Shown here: positions 31,612 to 40,426 of the stretch, one piece after another
Position numbering within the stretch: position 1 is the first letter of the stretch
Layout of the letters: the number at the start of each line of letters is the position of its first letter
DNA from: DATBIS01 sp036556805
GTDB taxonomy: Bacteria; Actinomycetota; UBA4738; HRBIN12
Length of the DNA: 50,773 nucleotides
NCBI GenBank assembly: GCA_036556805.1
Contig: DATBIS010000070.1
Location: forward strand, 1-50,773
Reading direction: 5' to 3'
The notes under the pieces: model-generated
Database searches by the model: none
Seen by the model: only the letters and a program-made list of their open reading frames with translations
Told to the model about the DNA's origin: nothing
Position numbers and translations under genes: made by a program

Positions 31612-33960
31612 ATGGCCATCGGCTCCACACGGCCCGCGCCGACGAAGACCAGCGTCCTCAAGCGGATCCTCGTCGGCCGCGCGGTCTCAAGCGCACGGCT
31701 GGAGCACACGCTCCTCCCGAAGGTCCTTGCGCTACCCGTGTTCTCGTCGGACGCGCTCTCGTCGGTGGCGTACGCGACCGAGGAGATCCTCCGCGTGCTG
31801 CTCGTCGCCTCCGCCGGAGCCGTGTCGCTGGCGATGCCCATCGCGATCGCGATCGGGCTGCTGCTCATCATCGTCGTGTCCTCGTATCGGCAAACGGTTC
31901 GGGCGTACCCGTCGGGCGGCGGCGCGTACATCGTCAGCAAGGACAACCTCGGTGTGCTGCCGGGACTGATCGCGGCCGCCGCTCTGCTCACGGACTACGT
32001 GCTCACGGTATCCGTGTCGGTCGTGGCCGGGGTCTTCGCGATGACGTCGGCGCTCAACGGTCTGACCCCGTACAAGGTGGAGCTCTCGGTCGGATTCGTC
32101 GTGCTGATCACGCTCGCGAACCTACGGGGCGTTCGCGAATCGGGCACCCTGTTCGCGGTGCCCACGTACGCGTTCATCGCCTCGATCATCGTGCTGCTCG
32201 TCGTGGGGCTGTCGAAGTGCCTGTTCGGCGGATGTCCCGTGGTCACCGATCAGGTCGAGCCAGCCGCAGACCTCGCCGCGGGCGCTGGCGCCGCGGGACT
32301 GTTCGTGATCCTGCACGCGTTCTCGTCCGGATCGACGGCACTGACCGGCGTCGAGGCCATCTCGAACGGCGTGCCCGCCTTCCGCCGTCCTCAGGCGAAG
32401 AACGCCAGCGAGACCCTCGCCACCATGGGGCTGATCGCGGTGACCATGTTCGTCGGGATCTCGTTTCTCGCCACCCACATCGACGGCGTCACGGTGAGCG
32501 AGCATCGATCGGTGGTGGGGCAGATCGCGCATGCCGTCTTCGGCGGCGGGGCTCTGTTCTACATCATCCAGTTCTTCACCACGGCGATCCTCATCCTGGC
32601 GGCGAACACCTCCTACCAGGACTTCCCCCGGCTTTCCTCCATCCTCGCACGTGATCGCTTCATGCCTCGCCAGTTCGCCAATCGCGGTGACCGCCTCGTG
32701 TTCTCCAACGGCGTTCTGGTGCTCGCCTCGTTCGCGATTCTGTTGATCGTGGTGTTCGATGCGGACCTCAACCGACTCATCCAGCTGTACGTGGTGGGCG
32801 TCTTCACGTCGTTCACCCTGTCGCAGACCGGGATGGTCCGGCACTGGCTGAAGGAGAAGCACAAGGGCGACGCTGCGCAGCGGGGCTGGCAGCGGTCGAT
32901 CGTGATCAACGCGATCGGCGCCGTCGCGACATTCTTGGTGCTGCTCATCGTGACCTACACGAAGTTCCTTGAAGGCGCCTGGATCGTGATCGTCGCGATT
33001 CCGATCATCGTGTTCACGTTCTCGGCGATCCACCGGCACTACCAATCGATCACCGCGCAGCTCCGAGACGTCAACGTACGCGATGTCGTGGGAACGAACC
33101 ACGTGGTGGTGCTCGTGCGAGACCTCGACGCGGCCACCGCCGAGGCCATCGGGTACGTCCGATCTTTCCGACCCCAGAGCTTCCGCGCCGTGTACCTCAC
33201 GAGCAACCACGTGCCCGATGATCTCGAAGCCCGATGGCGCGCCCTCGGGGGATCGGGTGTCCCCGCGTTGGAGCCGCTGGCCGTCCAAGGCGGGCGAGCC
33301 CTCGCGAATGTCCGCCGCTACCTGCGGGACATCGAACGTCACCCCGATGACTTCATCACGGTCATCGTCCCGGAATCGATTCGAAACGGGCTGTTCGGCT
33401 ACCTGCTTCGCAACCGGCCGCTCGTGCAGCTGAAGGCAGGCCTCCTGCGGGAGCCGAACGTCGTGCTCGCCGACGTGCCGGTCGTTCACGTACGGGAGGA
33501 GCCGGTCGGTGTCGACGCGCGGCCGCTCATCCCGCAGCGCACCGTGGTCCTGGTCTTCGTGTCGGCCGTGCACGGTCCCACGATCCGGGCCGTGAACTAT
33601 GCGCGGTCGCTCGGCGCCACGGAGACCCGGGCCGTGCACTTCGATCTCGACCCCGACGCGGTCCTGCAGATCGAGCGGGAGTGGTTCGAAGCCGGGTTCG
33701 GAATCCCCCTCGACATCGTCGAGACGCCGTTCCGCGATCTGTCGGGGCCGATGCTCGATGAGGTGCGCCGGTTCACGGCTCGACCCGACACGCTGGTGTC
33801 GGTCGTCATCCCCGAGCTCATCGTGACGAAGTGGCGGCACCTCCTGTTGCACAATCAGAACGCGTTGTTCGTCAAGCGACTGCTGCTGTTCGAGGAGCGG
33901 ACGGTGCTCACGAGCGTGCCGTTCGTACTCCAACCCGTCACGAGACCGTCGGAGGTGTAG
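31612..33960 (+). CDS. APC-family permease with cytosolic C-terminal domain, KimA-like potassium transporter (APC2)
   Basis: The 782-residue protein is laid out like APC1: FSSDALSSVAYATEEILRVL, SSYRQTVRAYPSGGGAYIVS, SSGSTALTGVEAISNGVPAF, about twelve membrane segments to about residue 470, then a soluble domain with two USP-like halves (HVVVLVRDLDAATAEAIGYV and VVLVFVSAVHGPTIRAVNYA). It is about the length of APC1 without the long acidic N-terminus. K+ import is inferred from the KimA relationship and from the adjoining KdpDE-like and TrkA genes; mycobacterial APC proteins beside CeoBC are the nearest contextual parallel. ATG 31612 is the first good start. Confidence 0.82.
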   Translation: MAIGSTRPAPTKTSVLKRILVGRAVSSARLEHTLLPKVLALPVFSSDALSSVAYATEEILRVLLVASAGAVSLAMPIAIAIGLLLIIVVSSYRQTVRAYPSGGGAYIVSKDNLGVLPGLIAAAALLTDYVLTVSVSVVAGVFAMTSALNGLTPYKVELSVGFVVLITLANLRGVRESGTLFAVPTYAFIASIIVLLVVGLSKCLFGGCPVVTDQVEPAADLAAGAGAAGLFVILHAFSSGSTALTGVEAISNGVPAFRRPQAKNASETLATMGLIAVTMFVGISFLATHIDGVTVSEHRSVVGQIAHAVFGGGALFYIIQFFTTAILILAANTSYQDFPRLSSILARDRFMPRQFANRGDRLVFSNGVLVLASFAILLIVVFDADLNRLIQLYVVGVFTSFTLSQTGMVRHWLKEKHKGDAAQRGWQRSIVINAIGAVATFLVLLIVTYTKFLEGAWIVIVAIPIIVFTFSAIHRHYQSITAQLRDVNVRDVVGTNHVVVLVRDLDAATAEAIGYVRSFRPQSFRAVYLTSNHVPDDLEARWRALGGSGVPALEPLAVQGGRALANVRRYLRDIERHPDDFITVIVPESIRNGLFGYLLRNRPLVQLKAGLLREPNVVLADVPVVHVREEPVGVDARPLIPQRTVVLVFVSAVHGPTIRAVNYARSLGATETRAVHFDLDPDAVLQIEREWFEAGFGIPLDIVETPFRDLSGPMLDEVRRFTARPDTLVSVVIPELIVTKWRHLLLHNQNALFVKRLLLFEERTVLTSVPFVLQPVTRPSEV

Positions 33961-34506
33961 ATGGACCGCGAGGCCGCGGTGGTGCTGTGCCGCGAGAAGT
34001 GCCTGAAGGAGACGACCGTGCGTCACCTGATCTCTGTGGAGGGGGTCATGCGCTCGCTCGCGCGCCGGTTCGGCGAGGACGAGTCGCTCTGGGGACGGAC
34101 CGGACTGTTCCACGACCTCGATCAGGACCACACCGGCGACGACGCGTCCGGCCACGCCTGGATGGCCGCCGCGTGGCTGCGGGAGGCCGGCGAGGACGAG
34201 CGGGTCGTGAACGGCGTGCTCGCGCACGCGCACGAGGAGTTCCGCACGGACCTGATGTCGAAGGCCGTCGTGCACGCCGACGCCGTGGCCGGACTTCTCG
34301 TGGCGGCGGCGCTCGTCCGCCCCGAGAAGGCCACGGGCATGAAGGTCTCGAGCGTGCGGAAGAAGCTGAAGGAGAAGGCGTTCGCGCCGGGGGTGAACCG
34401 CGAGGAGGTCACCGGCGTGGAGGAGTCGATCGGCCTCCCGCTCGAGGAGTTCATCGCCGTGTCGATCGAGGGGCTGCAGGGGGTCGCTCAGGAGATCGGC
34501 CTGTGA
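33961..34506 (+). CDS. HD-domain hydrolase
   Basis: The 181-residue protein of the HD superfamily has RHLISVEGVMRSLARRF with the first His, GLFHDLDQDH with the HD pair, GHAWMAAAWLR and VLAHAHEEF with later histidines. Proteins of this type hydrolyse phosphate esters or nucleotides; the substrate is not predictable. Its ATG directly follows the APC2 stop, and a GGAGG lies 5 bases before it inside APC2, so it belongs to the same operon. A link with nucleotide signals for K+ uptake is possible but unsupported. Confidence 0.75.
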   Translation: MDREAAVVLCREKCLKETTVRHLISVEGVMRSLARRFGEDESLWGRTGLFHDLDQDHTGDDASGHAWMAAAWLREAGEDERVVNGVLAHAHEEFRTDLMSKAVVHADAVAGLLVAAALVRPEKATGMKVSSVRKKLKEKAFAPGVNREEVTGVEESIGLPLEEFIAVSIEGLQGVAQEIGL

Positions 34507-34561
34507 TGCGCGCCGCGCGTTGGGGTACGGTCTTGCTCTCACCGGGCGAGCGAGGACACGC

Positions 34562-35041
34562 GTGAACATCCGGCCGGCGACCGCGAACGACGTCGAGTTC
34601 CTCAAGGAGATGATGTACGAGGCCGCCCGCTGGAACCCCGACTGGCCTCGGGAGCCGATCGAAGAGGTCCTCGCCGAGCCCGTGCTGCGCCGGTACCACG
34701 AGGGCTGGGGACGCGAGGGTGACGGGGGCGTGGTCGTGGAGCTCGACGGCGAGCCGGTGGGCGCCGCCTGGTACCGCCTGTTCACCGAGGAGGAGCCCGG
34801 CTACGGGTTCGTCGACGCGAAGGTCCCCGAGGTGTCGATCGCGGTCGTGCCCCTGCACCGGCGGAAGGGGATCGGCCATACGCTCCTTCGTGCGTGCATG
34901 GTGCAAGCGCGCGAGGAGGGGTACCAGGCCCTGTCGCTGTCGGTGGCCGTGCACAACCGTTCGCGGATGATGTATCAGCGGGCGGGGTTCGAGAAGGTCG
35001 CCGAGGACGGCGACTCCTGGACGATGCTCGCGAACCTCTAG
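34562..35041 (+). CDS. GNAT-family N-acetyltransferase
   Basis: The 159-residue protein is a single GNAT domain: VNIRPATANDVEFLKEMMYE at the start, the acetyl-CoA loop VPLHRRKGIGHTLL at about residues 98-111, SLSVAVHNRSRMMYQRAGFE near the end. It transfers an acetyl group from acetyl-CoA to an unknown amine. The GTG 34562 was chosen because GAGG lies 7 bases before it and it begins exactly at the GNAT fold. A TACGGT (34526-34531) may be its own -10. It stands 55 bases after the HD gene and 2 bases from the convergent DedA stop. Confidence 0.85.
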   Translation: MNIRPATANDVEFLKEMMYEAARWNPDWPREPIEEVLAEPVLRRYHEGWGREGDGGVVVELDGEPVGAAWYRLFTEEEPGYGFVDAKVPEVSIAVVPLHRRKGIGHTLLRACMVQAREEGYQALSLSVAVHNRSRMMYQRAGFEKVAEDGDSWTMLANL

Positions 35042-35043
35042 CC

Positions 35044-35700
35044 CTAGCCGTCTTCGCGCGCGTCGAGCCGCGCGTACTCCTCGCGAACCTGACGCCAGCG
35101 CCGGCCGACCCACCAGATGCCGGCGAGCCCGATCGCCGCGGCGATCAGCCAGGCCAACGGGCGGATCACGTCCTCCGCCGTTCCCCAACGCTCGCCGAGC
35201 GCGTAGCCGAGCCACGCGAGCGCGAACGTCCAAGGGAGACAGCCGAGGATCGTGAACATGGTGAACTTCCCGAACCGCATGCGCGCCACGCCGGCCGGGA
35301 GGCTGATGAACGTGCGCACGACGGGCAGCAAGCGCGAGAAGAACACCGCGGCGTCGCCGTGCCGTTCGAACCACTCGTGGGCACGGTCGATCTCGTGGGG
35401 CCGGATCAGCAGGTAGCGCCCGAACCGCTCGAAGAGCGGGCGGCCTCCCACGTACCCGGCCCAGTAGGCGAGCCACGACCCGACGACGTTTCCTGCCGTG
35501 CCCATGAAACCGACCCAGACCAGGTCGAGGTCCTTCCCGACGCCCACGAAGGCCGCGCTCGCGAGCGCGCCGCCGAAGAGCATCGTGACCTCCGAGGGGA
35601 CCGGCACGCATGCGGACTCCAGCACCATGAGCACGAACACCGCGGCGTAGCCGTAGTGCGCGATCTCGTCGGTGACGAAGCTGCTGAAGATGGCGAGCAC
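35044..35700 (-). CDS. DedA-family membrane protein
   Basis: The 218-residue protein has about five hydrophobic segments and the DedA/SNARE-associated domain: FVLMVLESACVPVPSEVTML, GTAGNVVGSWLAYWAG, and the hallmark FFSRLLPVVRTFISLPAGVA with conserved Arg residues. DedA proteins act in membrane lipid (polyprenyl phosphate or phospholipid) flipping and envelope homeostasis. The start is GTG 35700, 5 bases after a GGGAA; the open frame runs further upstream but without protein-like sequence. It is divergent from topA across about 205 bases. Confidence 0.88.
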   Translation of the reverse strand: MLAIFSSFVTDEIAHYGYAAVFVLMVLESACVPVPSEVTMLFGGALASAAFVGVGKDLDLVWVGFMGTAGNVVGSWLAYWAGYVGGRPLFERFGRYLLIRPHEIDRAHEWFERHGDAAVFFSRLLPVVRTFISLPAGVARMRFGKFTMFTILGCLPWTFALAWLGYALGERWGTAEDVIRPLAWLIAAAIGLAGIWWVGRRWRQVREEYARLDAREDG

Positions 35701-35905
35701 GGGGGTTCCCTGGTCCGGAAGACGCCCGAGGGTATCACCGGGTCGGGAATACCCAGGCTGAGCTGCGTGTTCCTCGGCGGTCGGGCGGCTCCAGCGCCCA
35801 GCCGGCCCAGCCGAGAATCCCGGTGACGGGAGCACCCGGTGGTACGGTCCGCGCCGGAAGGGGCTCCCGGTCCGGTTCCCGGGGAGATCGAAAGGGAACG
35901 CACTC
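35701..35905. promoter_or_regulatory. Divergent intergenic region, dedA / topA
   Basis: These 205 bases hold the promoters for dedA (minus) and topA (plus). On the plus strand TACGGT (35843-35848) is the best -10 candidate for topA, and AAGGGA lies about 9 bases before the GTG start. On the minus strand a GATACC hexamer is a weak candidate for dedA. No further structure was recognised. Confidence 0.35.
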
Positions 35906-38395
35906 GTGGTGAAAACGCTGGTCGTGGTCGAGTCGCCGGCGAAGGCGAAGACCATCGAGAAGTACCTGGGCGGTGACTACACCGTCCGAGCTTCGTATGG
36001 GCACATCCGGGACCTTCCGAAGAGCCAGCTCGGCGTGGACGTGGAGCGGGATTTCGAGCCCGAGTACATCGTGCCCGAGGACTCGAAACGCCACGTCGGG
36101 GCCCTGAAGTCCGCCCGGAAGGGCGCCCAGGACCTCGTGCTCGCCACGGACTACGACCGGGAGGGCGAGGCGATCGCCTTCCACGTGGCCACGCTTCTCG
36201 GGGTCCCGCCCGCCGAGGCGAAGCGCGTGACGTTTACGGAGATCACCCGTGACGCGATCCTTGACGCCTTCCAGCATCCGCGCGAGATCGACCTGCGGCT
36301 CGTAGAGGCCCAACAGGCACGGCGGATCCTCGACCGCCTGGTCGGCTACAGGATCTCCCCGCTGCTTTGGCGCCGGGTCCGGCCGGGCCTCTCGGCCGGC
36401 CGCGTGCAATCCGTGGCGGTCCGGCTGATCGTCGAACGGGAGCGTGAGATCAAGGCGTTCGTGCCGGTCGAGTACTGGAGCGTGGACGTCCGGCTCACGC
36501 CCGAGGACGAGCAGCAGCCGTTCGTCGCCCGCCTGGTGGAGATCCCGGAGGGCCGGCTCGCCGCGTCGCCGGACAAGAAGGGGATCCTCCTCGCGGCCGA
36601 GCCCGATGCGGCCGGCCATGTCGAGGCCTTGCGCACGGCCGCGTACCGCGTCGCGAAGGTCGAGCAGAAGGAACGCAAGCGCTCGCCGGCGCCGCCGTTC
36701 ACGACCTCGACGCTGCAACAGGAGGCGGCGCGCAAGCTCGGGTTCGGCGCGCGCAAGACGATGACGCTCGCGCAGCGCCTGTACGAGGGCATCGACCTGC
36801 CCGGCGAGGGAACGGTTGGTCTGATCACGTACATGCGCACCGACTCGGTGAACATCGCCGAGACCGCGCTCCGCGAGATCGCCGAGCTTGTGAAGACCGA
36901 GTACGGGGGGCCGTACTCGCTCGCGGAGTTCCGCCGGTACAAGACCCGGTCGCGGAACGCGCAAGAGGCGCACGAGGCGATCCGGCCGACCTCCGTGATG
37001 CGCGTACCGGGCCGCGTCGCGAGCACGCTCGACCGCGATCAGCTCCGGCTGTACACGTTGATCTGGCAGCGCACCATGGCCACGCAGATGGCCGAGGCGC
37101 GGTTCAACCAGATGGGCGTCGACGTCGTCGCGCGCAGCGGCGACCGCGAGTACGGGCTGCGCGCGACCGGACAGACGCTCGTGTTCGACGGGTTCATCCG
37201 CGTCTACCAGGAGGGTCGCGACGACGCCCCCGACGAGGACGCCGAGTCGACGCTGCCCGAGCTCACCGCCGAGCAGGCGCTGCGGATGCTCGACCTGCTG
37301 CCCGAGCAGCACTTCACGCAGCCGCCCCCCCGCTACTCGGAGGCGACCCTCGTGAAGACGCTCGAGGAGCTCGGGATCGGCCGCCCCTCCACGTACGCGT
37401 CGATCATCTCGACGATCCAGGACCGCGGGTATGTGCGGCTGGAGGACCGCCGCTTCCATCCCGAGGACGTGGCCGACGTCGTGACGGACCGGCTCGTCGA
37501 GCACTTCCCGGACGTCGTGGACGCGAACTTCACCGCGCACATGGAGGAGGAGCTCGACGACATCGCCGAGGGCAAGATCGGCTGGACGCAGGTGCTCCAC
37601 GAGTTCAACGGGCCCTTCGAGCGCGCGCTCGAGAAGGCCGAGGACCAGTTCGAGCGGTTCGAGGAGGAGCTCGACGAGACGTGCCCGCTCTGCCCGACCG
37701 AGGGACGCGAGCCCGGCAAGCTGCAGGTGAAGCTCGGCCGCTACGGGAAGTTCATCGGGTGCGAGAACTTCCCCGACTGTCGGTACATCCGCAACATGGA
37801 CGGGACGGAGCGCGCCGAGCCCGAGCTGCTGGACGAGACCTGCCCCGAGTGCGGGCGGCAGCTTCAGCGGCGCGTGGGCCGGTACGGTCCCTTCGTCGGC
37901 TGCAGCGGCTACCCGGACTGCCGCTACATCAAGCGCGATCCGCCGAAGTCCACCGGCGTCACGTGCCCGCAGTGCGGTCAGGGCGAGCTCGTGGAGAAGA
38001 GGACGCGCTTCGGCCTGTTCTACGGGTGCGACCGCTATCCCGAATGCGACATGGCCGTGAACCACCCGCCGGTAAAGGACCACCCGTGCCCCGAGTGCGG
38101 CTCGGTGCTCGTCGCGCGCCCGAAGAGCCTGCGCTGCTGGAACTGCGGCGCGGAGCTCGATCTCGAATTCAACGTGAAGAAGTCGGGCGATCCCGAGGCC
38201 GAGGCCGCCGCGCGCGCGGCGAAGGCGGCCGCGCGCGCGAGCCGCGCCTCGGCAAGGAATGCACGGAAGCCGACGAAGGCCACGTCGAGGAAGAAGCCGA
38301 AGACGACCGCGAAGCGCACGAGGAAGAAGGCACCCGCCACCAAGAAGGCGGCGTCCGGGGAGTCCGAGCCCGCGCCCAGCGCCGCGGAGGGATAG
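35906..38395 (+). CDS. topA: DNA topoisomerase I (type IA)
   Basis: The 829-residue enzyme has a Toprim domain (residues 1-115) with ESPAKAKTIEKYLG and the acidic TDYDREGEA (Asp82, Asp84, Glu86); the catalytic tyrosine is Tyr309 in GLITYMRTDS. Three tetracysteine zinc-ribbon repeats occur in the C-terminal region (motifs of the type CPxCG...GxFxGCxxYPDC), then CPECGSVLVARPKSLRCWNC and a Lys/Ala/Arg-rich tail that binds DNA. It relaxes negative supercoils. The start is one of two consecutive GTG codons (35906, 35909). The actinobacterial topA - tmk - holB order follows. Confidence 0.96.
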   Translation: MVKTLVVVESPAKAKTIEKYLGGDYTVRASYGHIRDLPKSQLGVDVERDFEPEYIVPEDSKRHVGALKSARKGAQDLVLATDYDREGEAIAFHVATLLGVPPAEAKRVTFTEITRDAILDAFQHPREIDLRLVEAQQARRILDRLVGYRISPLLWRRVRPGLSAGRVQSVAVRLIVEREREIKAFVPVEYWSVDVRLTPEDEQQPFVARLVEIPEGRLAASPDKKGILLAAEPDAAGHVEALRTAAYRVAKVEQKERKRSPAPPFTTSTLQQEAARKLGFGARKTMTLAQRLYEGIDLPGEGTVGLITYMRTDSVNIAETALREIAELVKTEYGGPYSLAEFRRYKTRSRNAQEAHEAIRPTSVMRVPGRVASTLDRDQLRLYTLIWQRTMATQMAEARFNQMGVDVVARSGDREYGLRATGQTLVFDGFIRVYQEGRDDAPDEDAESTLPELTAEQALRMLDLLPEQHFTQPPPRYSEATLVKTLEELGIGRPSTYASIISTIQDRGYVRLEDRRFHPEDVADVVTDRLVEHFPDVVDANFTAHMEEELDDIAEGKIGWTQVLHEFNGPFERALEKAEDQFERFEEELDETCPLCPTEGREPGKLQVKLGRYGKFIGCENFPDCRYIRNMDGTERAEPELLDETCPECGRQLQRRVGRYGPFVGCSGYPDCRYIKRDPPKSTGVTCPQCGQGELVEKRTRFGLFYGCDRYPECDMAVNHPPVKDHPCPECGSVLVARPKSLRCWNCGAELDLEFNVKKSGDPEAEAAARAAKAAARASRASARNARKPTKATSRKKPKTTAKRTRKKAPATKKAASGESEPAPSAAEG

Positions 38396-40426
38396 TTGTC
38401 GAGCGTCGCCGACGAGGTCGCGGCCCTCCGCGGTACCCGGTCGGCGACCTTCAGGGACCTTCTCACGCACCCGCCGTTCGCGCGCCTCCTCGCGGCGATG
38501 AGCGTCTCGTCGCTCGGGGACTGGGTCGGCTTCACCGCGGTGGTGGCGGTGGTGACGCGACTCGCCGGCTCGGACACGACCGCGCTCGGCGCCGTCGCTG
38601 CCGTCATGACCGCGCGCACGTTGCCCGCGATCCTGTTCGGCCCGCTCGCCGGGGCGCTGGTCGACGGCGTCGATCGCAAGAAGATCATGATCGCCGCCGA
38701 CCTCGGCCGCGGGACCATGTACGCGCTCATGCCGTTCTTCGGCGTGCTGTGGCCGATCCTCTTGCTGTCGTTCTTCATCGAAAGCCTTTCGCTCCTATGG
38801 GTGCCGGCGCGGGACGCCTCGCTCCCCAACCTCGTGCCGCGCCGGCAGCTCGCAAACGCGAACTCGATCGGGCTGCTCACCACCTACGGGACGCTGCCGC
38901 TCGGCGGGCTCATCGCGACGGTGCTCGCCGCGTTCTCGAAGTCCCCGCTCGGCGCCGTGTTCCCCTACTTCGCGAGCCACCCCGAATCGCTCGCGCTGTG
39001 GCTCGACGCGGGGACCTTCGCGTTCTCCGCGCTCATGCTCTCCGGTGTCGCCATCCGGTCCCCGAAGGGCACGCTGTCGGCGCGCCTCGACCTTCGCAAG
39101 GTGGGCCGGGACCTCGTGCAGGGCCTCCGTTTCCTCTCGGAGAACACCCTCACGCGCGCGATGGGTCCCGGGATCCTCGCGGCCTTCCTCGCGACGGGCG
39201 CGGTGCTGTCGCTCGGGTCGACGTTCGCGACGAAGACGCTCGGCGCGAGCACCGCCGGGTGGCCGATCCTCGTGACCGCGTTCGGCCTTGGGATGTCGGC
39301 GGGCATCGTCGCGCTGAACTTCGTCGGCAAGATGCTCGACCGCGAGCTCGTGTTCTCGTCGTCGTTCCTGGGCGCCTCGGTGTCGCTCTTGGTGCTCGCG
39401 ATCATGCCGAACATCTCGACGGCGGCGCTCGCGACGGTGGGGCTCGGGTACTCGACCGGCGTGATGTGGGTGACCGGCTACACGTTGATCCAGGAGAACG
39501 TGGCCGACGAGTACCGCGGACGGACGTTCGGGTCGATCACGCTCGTGTCGCGGGCCGGGCTGCTCGTGTCGCTCACGCTGTTCCCGGCGCTCGCGATCGC
39601 GTTCCGCAACCACCACGTCTTCGTCGGGCACCAGCGGATCGACCTGTCGGGCACGAGGCTCGCGCTCATGGTCGCGGGGGCCGGCGTTATCCTCGCCGGG
39701 TGGTTCACGCGCCTCGGCCTGAAACGTCTGCGCCTCGCCCGCCCGAAGCCGCTCGGGCTCGTGCCTAAGCTGAAGCGCCCCCCCGCGACCGGGCTGTTCA
39801 TCGCGTTCGAGGGCGTCGAGGGCGCCGGCAAGGGGACGCAAATCAAGCTGGCCGAGGAGCACCTCCGGGAGCAGGGGCTCGACGTCCTCGTCACGAGAGA
39901 ACCCGGCGGGACCGAGCTCGGCGAGCGCGTACGCGCGCTGCTGCTCGACCCGAGCGGAGGCCACGTCGACCCCCGGACCGAGGCGCTGCTGTTCGCGGCG
40001 TCCCGCGCGCAGACCGTCACGTCGGTCATCCGGCCGGCGCTCGCCGAAGGCAAGATCGTGATCTGCGACCGCTACATCGACTCGTCGCTCGCGTACCAGG
40101 GCTGGGCGCGCGGCCTGGGCGAGCAGGACGTGCTCACGTTGAACGTCTGGGCGACGCAGGGACTCTTCCCCGACCTCGTGGTGTTGCTCCACGTCGAGCC
40201 GGAGCTCGGGCTGTTGCGTTCCACGGAGGCGCCCGACCGCATGGAGATGGAGGGCGGCGACTTCCACGCGAAGGTGTCGGACGCGTACCTCAAGATCGCG
40301 GAGGAGCACCCGGAGCGTTTCGTGGTGATCGACGCGGGCAAGCCGCCCGCCGACGTCTTCGACGAGGTCCGCGAGGCGCTCGATCGCGTGCTGCGAGAGC
40401 GCGATGCCGAAGGAGGCGGGGAGTGA
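38396..40426 (+). CDS. tmk: MFS transporter fused to thymidylate kinase
   Basis: The 676-residue protein has residues 1-450 as a twelve-helix MFS-type transporter (LLAAMSVSSLGDWVGFTAVV, LFGPLAGALVDGVDRKK, LLWVPARDASLPNLVP) and residues ~465-676 as dTMP kinase: P-loop FEGVEGAGKGTQ, TREPGGTELGERVR, ICDRYIDSSLAYQG and a lid region near APDRMEMEGGDFH. The kinase half converts dTMP to dTDP. Fused MFS-Tmk proteins are known in actinobacteria, yet what the transporter half does is unclear. TTG 38396 follows the topA stop directly; GGAGGG lies 4 bases before it. The stop overlaps holB (GTGA). Confidence 0.9.
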   Translation: MSSVADEVAALRGTRSATFRDLLTHPPFARLLAAMSVSSLGDWVGFTAVVAVVTRLAGSDTTALGAVAAVMTARTLPAILFGPLAGALVDGVDRKKIMIAADLGRGTMYALMPFFGVLWPILLLSFFIESLSLLWVPARDASLPNLVPRRQLANANSIGLLTTYGTLPLGGLIATVLAAFSKSPLGAVFPYFASHPESLALWLDAGTFAFSALMLSGVAIRSPKGTLSARLDLRKVGRDLVQGLRFLSENTLTRAMGPGILAAFLATGAVLSLGSTFATKTLGASTAGWPILVTAFGLGMSAGIVALNFVGKMLDRELVFSSSFLGASVSLLVLAIMPNISTAALATVGLGYSTGVMWVTGYTLIQENVADEYRGRTFGSITLVSRAGLLVSLTLFPALAIAFRNHHVFVGHQRIDLSGTRLALMVAGAGVILAGWFTRLGLKRLRLARPKPLGLVPKLKRPPATGLFIAFEGVEGAGKGTQIKLAEEHLREQGLDVLVTREPGGTELGERVRALLLDPSGGHVDPRTEALLFAASRAQTVTSVIRPALAEGKIVICDRYIDSSLAYQGWARGLGEQDVLTLNVWATQGLFPDLVVLLHVEPELGLLRSTEAPDRMEMEGGDFHAKVSDAYLKIAEEHPERFVVIDAGKPPADVFDEVREALDRVLRERDAEGGGE

